A program made the translations under genes and the position numbers. DNA of 64,000 bases from Nilaparvata lugens (Eukaryota; Arthropoda; Insecta; Hemiptera; Delphacidae), in contig NC_052511.1 of the NCBI RefSeq assembly GCF_014356525.2, positions 27,336,097 to 27,400,096 on the forward strand, read 5' to 3'. The notes below the pieces were generated by a model, which did no database searches, was not told the origin of the DNA, and saw nothing but the letters and a program-made list of their open reading frames with translations. Shown here piece by piece: positions 62,750 through 64,000 of the stretch; position 1 is the first letter of the stretch; each line of letters begins with the position of its first letter.

Positions 62750-63030
62750 ACGCGTGGATCGTTTTGTGATTCGTTCACAGTTTTCGTGGATCAGTCTAGT
62801 TCAAAGATGGTTACTGCGCATGCGCACTACTCTGCCGGCTTTGCCGAGGTAGCGTGGACCGCGGACTAAGTTGACATTGCGGTGAGAGACCCAGCTCAGC
62901 GTGTGGCTTCGCTTGACCTTGATTGAAAGTGACTTGGTGTGGGCTGTAAATTGCATGGATGTAGTTTGCGACCGGTCTTCGCCATTTTCTATGGAAAATT
63001 AGAACTTGCTGTAGATAATTCAATAAAATT
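62750..63030 (+). promoter_or_regulatory. Promoter-like segment with NRF-1 and YY1-type motifs and a splice donor
   Basis: A perfect palindromic TGCGCATGCGCA (NRF-1-type core) is at 62,815-62,826, CGCCATTTT (YY1-type, ATGGCG on the other strand) is near 62,981, and a consensus donor (ATT|GTAAGT) is at 63,031. Base composition is GC-richer than neighbours. A short 5' UTR exon on the + strand could be read from this, but no coding frame follows and the region may be a repeat. Confidence 0.25.
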
Positions 63031-63675
63031 GTAAGTAAACCAATGCAGTAAATTCAAATAAAATAAGGATAGCAGACTAGTGGCAAAACATGCTCAGATT
63101 CTATAGAAAATCTGAATATGAAATCTGCTTCAAAAATGTGTTTTAAAAAAGAAGATGCTAAATTAACCTCCTAAATTTTTCAAAGGTATATTAAATTTAC
63201 TAACCTCCTAAATTTTTTAAAGGTATATTAAATTTATCTAAATATTCGTTTCTCTTTAATACTAATAATAACAGAGGAATTCTTCCGTGATAAAAATTGA
63301 TGCCTTCAAGAAAAGCAAAAGCATTAATCAACACAACCGCATCATCCCTACTGTGCCGAAGGCATGTCATGAATCATCATCCTTTATTTAACGTACTTTA
63401 GTCAAGAATTCCTTACCTCTACTTCCCCGCATTGAGATGTAAGTAATGAATTGGGAAAAAATTGACAGCTTATTCTGATGCTGACCGACTATCAACTTTT
63501 TTGAAAAAATGGCCCACGTAAAGTATTACACGTTTATACCATTGCACATTACCATGTAATGTTGCAATAAAGTTTCTTAAGTGGTAATCAGAAAAAAATC
63601 AATAGTAACTTATGACACAGTATTACTTTTCAGGGTAACTTGAGTTGACAAAACATTATTAAAAATTAATCATAC

Positions 63676-63681
63676 TTTATT
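63676..63681 (-). terminator. AATAAA overlapping the stop of the minus-strand gene
   Basis: The minus strand reads TTAATAAA across the stop codon; if used, the 3' UTR would be only about 20 nt. A second AATAAA at about 63,388-63,383 is an alternative. Confidence 0.3.
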
Positions 63682-63914
63682 AACGTCTCTTTCCTCCACC
63701 CGAATACCGTTTTCCCACTTTCTTTCCTCCTGCACTTCCTCCGTGTTTCCTCTTGCCCTTCACTTTGCCGATTTTCGACGCAATCATGGCTGACTTCTTG
63801 CCCTTGGCTCCGCCCCCCTTAGCCCCTGCTCCACCCCCGGCGCCGCCTCCCTTTGCATGCCCTTTCCTCTTGCCTTTACCTTTCGGTTTTTCGTTCTTCT
63901 TCTCTTGAGCTCGC
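63680..63914 (-). CDS. Last exon of an unidentified gene; basic Lys/Gly/Ala-rich C-terminal tail (partial)
   Basis: On the minus strand a good polypyrimidine tract and acceptor (ttcttcatcattttcag) is followed at 63,914 by a frame of 77 residues starting RAQEKKNEKPKGKGKRKG and ending KRYSGGGKRR, then TAA at 63,680-63,682. The segment is dominated by Lys, Arg, Gly and Ala, with blocks such as GGGAGGGAGAKGGGAKGKK in the middle and IASKIGKVKGKRK near the end. Such tails are usually disordered and nucleic-acid binding or nucleolar, but I do not recognise the protein. It is more GC-rich than its surroundings, as expected for coding DNA. An AATAAA on the minus strand (63,681-63,676) overlaps the stop codon; another lies at about 63,388. 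Upstream exons are beyond the right edge. The open frame continuing to 63,973 is intron, not coding. Confidence 0.6.
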
Positions 63915-64000
63915 CTGAAAATGATGAAGAAAAAAGAATTGGCAATGGACCAAATTAATGTAAGTTCACTCAACTTCTTTGAATAGCCTATTTAAATATG

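Noticed and set aside
62503..62778. 91-codon minus-strand and 61-codon plus-strand frames
   Set aside because: Overlap each other on opposite strands in a segment with repeated TGG/CCA text; no supporting motif.

Overview
The window is AT-rich eukaryotic DNA with long introns, many foldback elements, Helitrons and microsatellites. It carries one well-supported gene, the alpha subunit of a heterotrimeric Gq protein (Galphaq), on the + strand. Its protein is closest to the insect (Drosophila-type) Gq alpha. Several of the dispersed repeats are of kinds I associate with planthopper genomes such as Nilaparvata lugens. 'Insect, probably hemipteran' is therefore likely, while the genus is only an inference from memory.

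Layout. 1-26,853: no protein-coding exon recognised. This stretch holds repeats, including a complete hAT-type insertion (11,528-15,101) with a perfect 8-bp target duplication, a composite repeat at about 6.24-7.61 kb, a 97-bp tandem array at 21.7-22.06 kb and a GC-rich island at 22.39-23.0 kb. It is probably the large first intron and/or 5' flank of Galphaq. 26,854-46,304: Galphaq coding exons 2 to 8. The exons of one isoform sum to 944 nt. Adding the 118-nt first exon expected from the fly gene gives exactly a 353-residue protein. That first coding exon (N-terminal about 39 residues) was not found here. Two exon positions are duplicated as equal-length, equal-phase alternatives: exon 4 (129 nt, 4A/4B; switch I and catalytic Arg) and exon 7 (108 nt, 7A/7B; guanine-contacting TCAT loop). 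This matches the known visual versus widespread isoform organisation of insect Galphaq. All constitutive exons have strong 5' splice sites and all four alternative exons have weak ones. Pairs or clusters of UGCAUG (the Rbfox motif) sit against exons 4B, 7B and 8. The only last exon found ends in EFGMN instead of a canonical Gq C-terminus.

46,305-63,650: probable 3' UTR and flank, then a repeat-rich area. The main structure is a 4.0-kb inverted-repeat element (55,740-59,757) bounded by a 10-bp direct repeat. It contains a Helitron, which itself contains a 174-bp MITE. An unassigned 154-codon open frame (54,564-55,028) ends exactly at a good splice donor. A small GC-rich segment near 62.8-63.03 kb looks promoter-like. 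63,680-63,914 (- strand): last exon of an unidentified gene that encodes a very basic Lys/Gly/Ala-rich tail; the rest of it lies outside the window.

No prokaryotic features, rRNA genes, intact tRNA genes or CRISPR arrays were seen.
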